A stretch of DNA of 64,000 bases. It comes from Casuarina equisetifolia (taxonomy: Eukaryota; Streptophyta; Magnoliopsida; Fagales; Casuarinaceae). The stretch is taken from positions 22,426,021 through 22,490,020 of the forward strand of contig CM052362.1 of assembly GCA_028551475.1 (NCBI GenBank), read 5' to 3'. The notes below the pieces were generated by a model. It was not told the DNA's origin. It searched no databases and saw nothing but the letters and a program-made list of their open reading frames with translations. A program made the translations under genes and the position numbers. Positions 61,434 to 64,000 of the stretch are shown piece by piece (positions within the stretch are counted from its first letter, which is position 1; each line of letters opens with the position of its first letter).

Positions 61434-64000
61434 TTTACTCAACAACCCGAGACATTCCTTTTACCGGAAGTTTAAAGAAGGATACTTTCGTTTATCTTCA
61501 TACAAAATTGACCATGTTCTTTATGTTCTACAAGTTACAATGGAAAGAAGTGAATTCTCCGCTCTTTCTTATATTCTGCTTGGTTTTATTTAGTTATTTA
61601 ACAAGAGACCAAAATGAGATTTTCCCTTTTTAACTTGTTCTTCCTCAGCACGGTGAAGTCCTCAATCCATTTCACATAGTGAGACACAACCTACGAACTG
61701 CTTTGGAAATGTCTCCAAGGTCCTAGAAATGGTTAGATATGCTTTCATAGCTTGAGTAAGAAATTATATGTTCCACTGAGTTGCACCCAAAATGAGCCAA
61801 CGATGTTTATGTTATGTTTGTTTATACTCAGAATTAGCAAAGACGAGAAAAAACAATCCTTTTTTGTTATACATGTCTGTTTTGTGCTTTCCCTCTCACA
61901 TTAGCAGTACTTTGCCAGAAAATGGTAAGTGTCTTTACAGTCGTCCATCTCTTCTCTGTACTACAATAAACAGTGCCGGAAGAACTGATAATGTAATAAA
62001 GAACCGCCGGAAAACAATCCGCGAGCACAGGTTACCCTGGGTCCGTTGCAGGGTTTGTCGAACTTGGACTCCATAGTGAAGGTAGGTCAGGTCACACCTA
62101 CCAAAAGAAGTACAAAATCTGCCCTAATAAAAAGAGAGAAAGAAGAGAAAAACTACGGAAGAGTGCCACACTTTTCGAAAGAAGGAAAAGAAAGATACTC
62201 ACCAGTTGCATATGGCCATTCTGCCATTTGTAATTTCTAGATATCCTCAGTAGTTCCATTTCTAAGAGCTGGGATTTGTAGCTTTCATCTCAACAACCTC
62301 CTGTGTGGCCGCATGGAAAATCTTATACGAAGCGTCGCAGGGAGCTAATGGTCGAAAGGAGTTTCTGGGTGATGCTGTTGACGAGGACAACAATGCCAGC
62401 GAGACAAGCAGCCATGCCTAGTTCTTCTGTTTTCCTATGTCCTAAATATACATGTACGGAAAATCAAGAATAACATCTGTAAGCATATGAAGACATTGTT
62501 TCTTTCAAGAGAGGCCAGACCAAATCAAAAAGTTTGTGCTTGGCCAACATGAGCTTAATCATCGATAATGTCATTTTATAATTAGGGCCTGAGCAAGACA
62601 ATTGCAAAGCCCTAACCAAAGGATGCTAGCAACATCAAACCTATCAAAACTGCGAACGCAACTGGAGAACATTACTCTCTTCATTAAGCATACTTATAAA
62701 CAAGCTAGCTACTGATATCATATCCTTGAGAGAATTCCATGATTCAACAAGCCACTTACAATAGGAGGTAGGTAGAAAATGTCACTAGTTTGTTTAATTT
62801 AAGGACAGGAATTTAACAGGCATACAGGCTAACATGAATTAGAATAAAATCATGAAGACTACAATACATAAGATTATGATAGTGAGAAATGCGAATGTAT
62901 TTGTCAGGCAAGCCTGAGAAAAATGCTTTTAACGTTTAGTTCTATTTACTAGTAAGAATTGAAATAAATGGGAAGAAAATATAAGCCCCTAAAAGATAAT
63001 GAAAAGGTCAAAAGAATTACTGCAAGTTGAGTTGTGAGTTCATGACCATACAAACTAAAAGGTGTGCAATGGTATCTGCAGATATAAAAACCAAGCAAAT
63101 CACCACATAACCTACAAAAAAACACAAGTCATAACTATAAATGCATACAAGCATGCACGTATATATTATTTACTTGTACTTTAATAATTATTCTTAATTT
63201 AGACTAGTTTATAATATTGGTCGTTTCTAATACAAATAGAATGAAATTCTCAAATACGAAAAGATTGTATCTAAAGACATTGGAGCATTAATATGAAATG
63301 AACTTTCCTTTTAGTTGTATTGGTTAATCATTTTTTCCATTGAATAGATATTGGACATAATATTCTTTGACATCTTATATGAAATGTCTATCAATATCAA
63401 CCTGGTTTGCAATAAACACAAGATAAAAAATTTCAAGCAAATACAAGCTTAACCATGCACATAAATTTTTTGTTACTTATTCAGAGATGATTGTACATTT
63501 GTAATTAAGAAGATATATATAGATCTTTCCCATGAAATATTATTTTCGGGAAGCAAAAATAAAACTTTATTACCTTTTTGTAGCTTGTCTTTCTAGGGAG
63601 TCCTACAATGAAAAGGGAAAAAGCAAACTCCAACAAAACAAGCAAGGAAAGCTCTTTTCCTCCACTTTACACAAGAATATAACAAATGCATTCAACAAAG
63701 AATACCATGCATTTGCCAACAAATGTCTAGCTTAATCAAAGTAAGCATTGGCTAGGACCAAAGAGGTTCTAAGTTCAACACTCACCCTTCATCCCATTTA
63801 CATAGCTAAAAAATGGAAAGAAAAAAAATATTGTGCACTACTCACACACATGCATTGCTAGAACCTAATGTTGATCATACACAATTAGGTCAGGTCACAA
63901 AACTATAGTTGGTGTATATAATTGAGATATGGGAGAAAGAGAGAGACAAAAATTTACAATTTAGTGTTCAGAGGTAGTTTTAGATCTAGTACCACTGTTC

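Larger units (their letters stand above)
53068..64000. repeat. Segmental repeat copy R5 (runs off right edge)
   Basis: Blocks: 53068-53200, 53372-53600, 53632-53900, 53956-54120, 54190-54454, then the copia insertion, then 59179-59420, 59983-60530, the transcription-unit block 60690-61363, 61535-61780, plus-strand exon-like blocks 61895-62110 and 62310-62420, 62580-62800, 63050-63500, and 63900-64000 (as R2 35160-35290). The unit would be about 6.2 kb or more without the copia element. Confidence 0.8.

Noticed and set aside
25600-64000. R repeat as an endogenous pararetrovirus, suggested by the ocs/as-1-like site
   Set aside because: No reverse transcriptase, movement or coat protein trace was seen in the repeat itself, and plant genes also use such sites. 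It remains only a possibility.

Overview
The window is nuclear DNA of a flowering plant. It carries intron-rich genes of plant-only types (class A1 heat-shock factor, SYP2-type vacuolar syntaxin, SPL transcription factor with a miR156 site, BPA1-type RRM protein), AT-rich intergenic DNA, and Ty3/gypsy and Ty1/copia retrotransposons primed by initiator-Met tRNA. Introns are long (3.9 kb inside the HSF DNA-binding domain). The sequence alone does not settle the species.

Left half (1-25 kb), genic: the 5' part of a plastid-targeted kinase-fold protein (-, runs off the left edge); the small anaphase-promoting-complex subunit APC13/BONSAI (-); HSFA1 (+); SYP22-like Qa-SNARE (-), convergent with HSFA1; BPA1-like protein (+), divergent from the syntaxin across about 1.56 kb. 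Exon-intron structures were worked out by hand from GT/AG sites, phase continuity and family conservation; all join in phase.

Right half (25.6-64 kb), repeat-dominated: at least five diverged direct copies of one segmental repeat, here called R1 (25.6-27.5 kb), R2 (32.5-35.9), R3 (41.6-45.5), R4 (45.5-53.1) and R5 (53.1 to the right edge). An SPL gene (SPL13/OsSPL16-like, 28.8-32.0 kb) lies between R1 and R2. The repeat is not a recognised transposon. On the minus strand it holds a TATA box with an ocs/as-1-like palindrome about 100 bp upstream, followed by a short ORF. It also holds spliced-looking exon remnants on both strands. It looks like a decayed tandem gene cluster or an undescribed element family.

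Retroelements have landed in the array, and the sister copies preserve the empty sites: a 5.7-kb Ty3/gypsy chromovirus fossil between R2 and R3, a solo LTR in R2, a probable small solo LTR in R3, and a 3'-truncated Ty1/copia fossil in R5 flanked by an unusually long 127-bp direct duplication.
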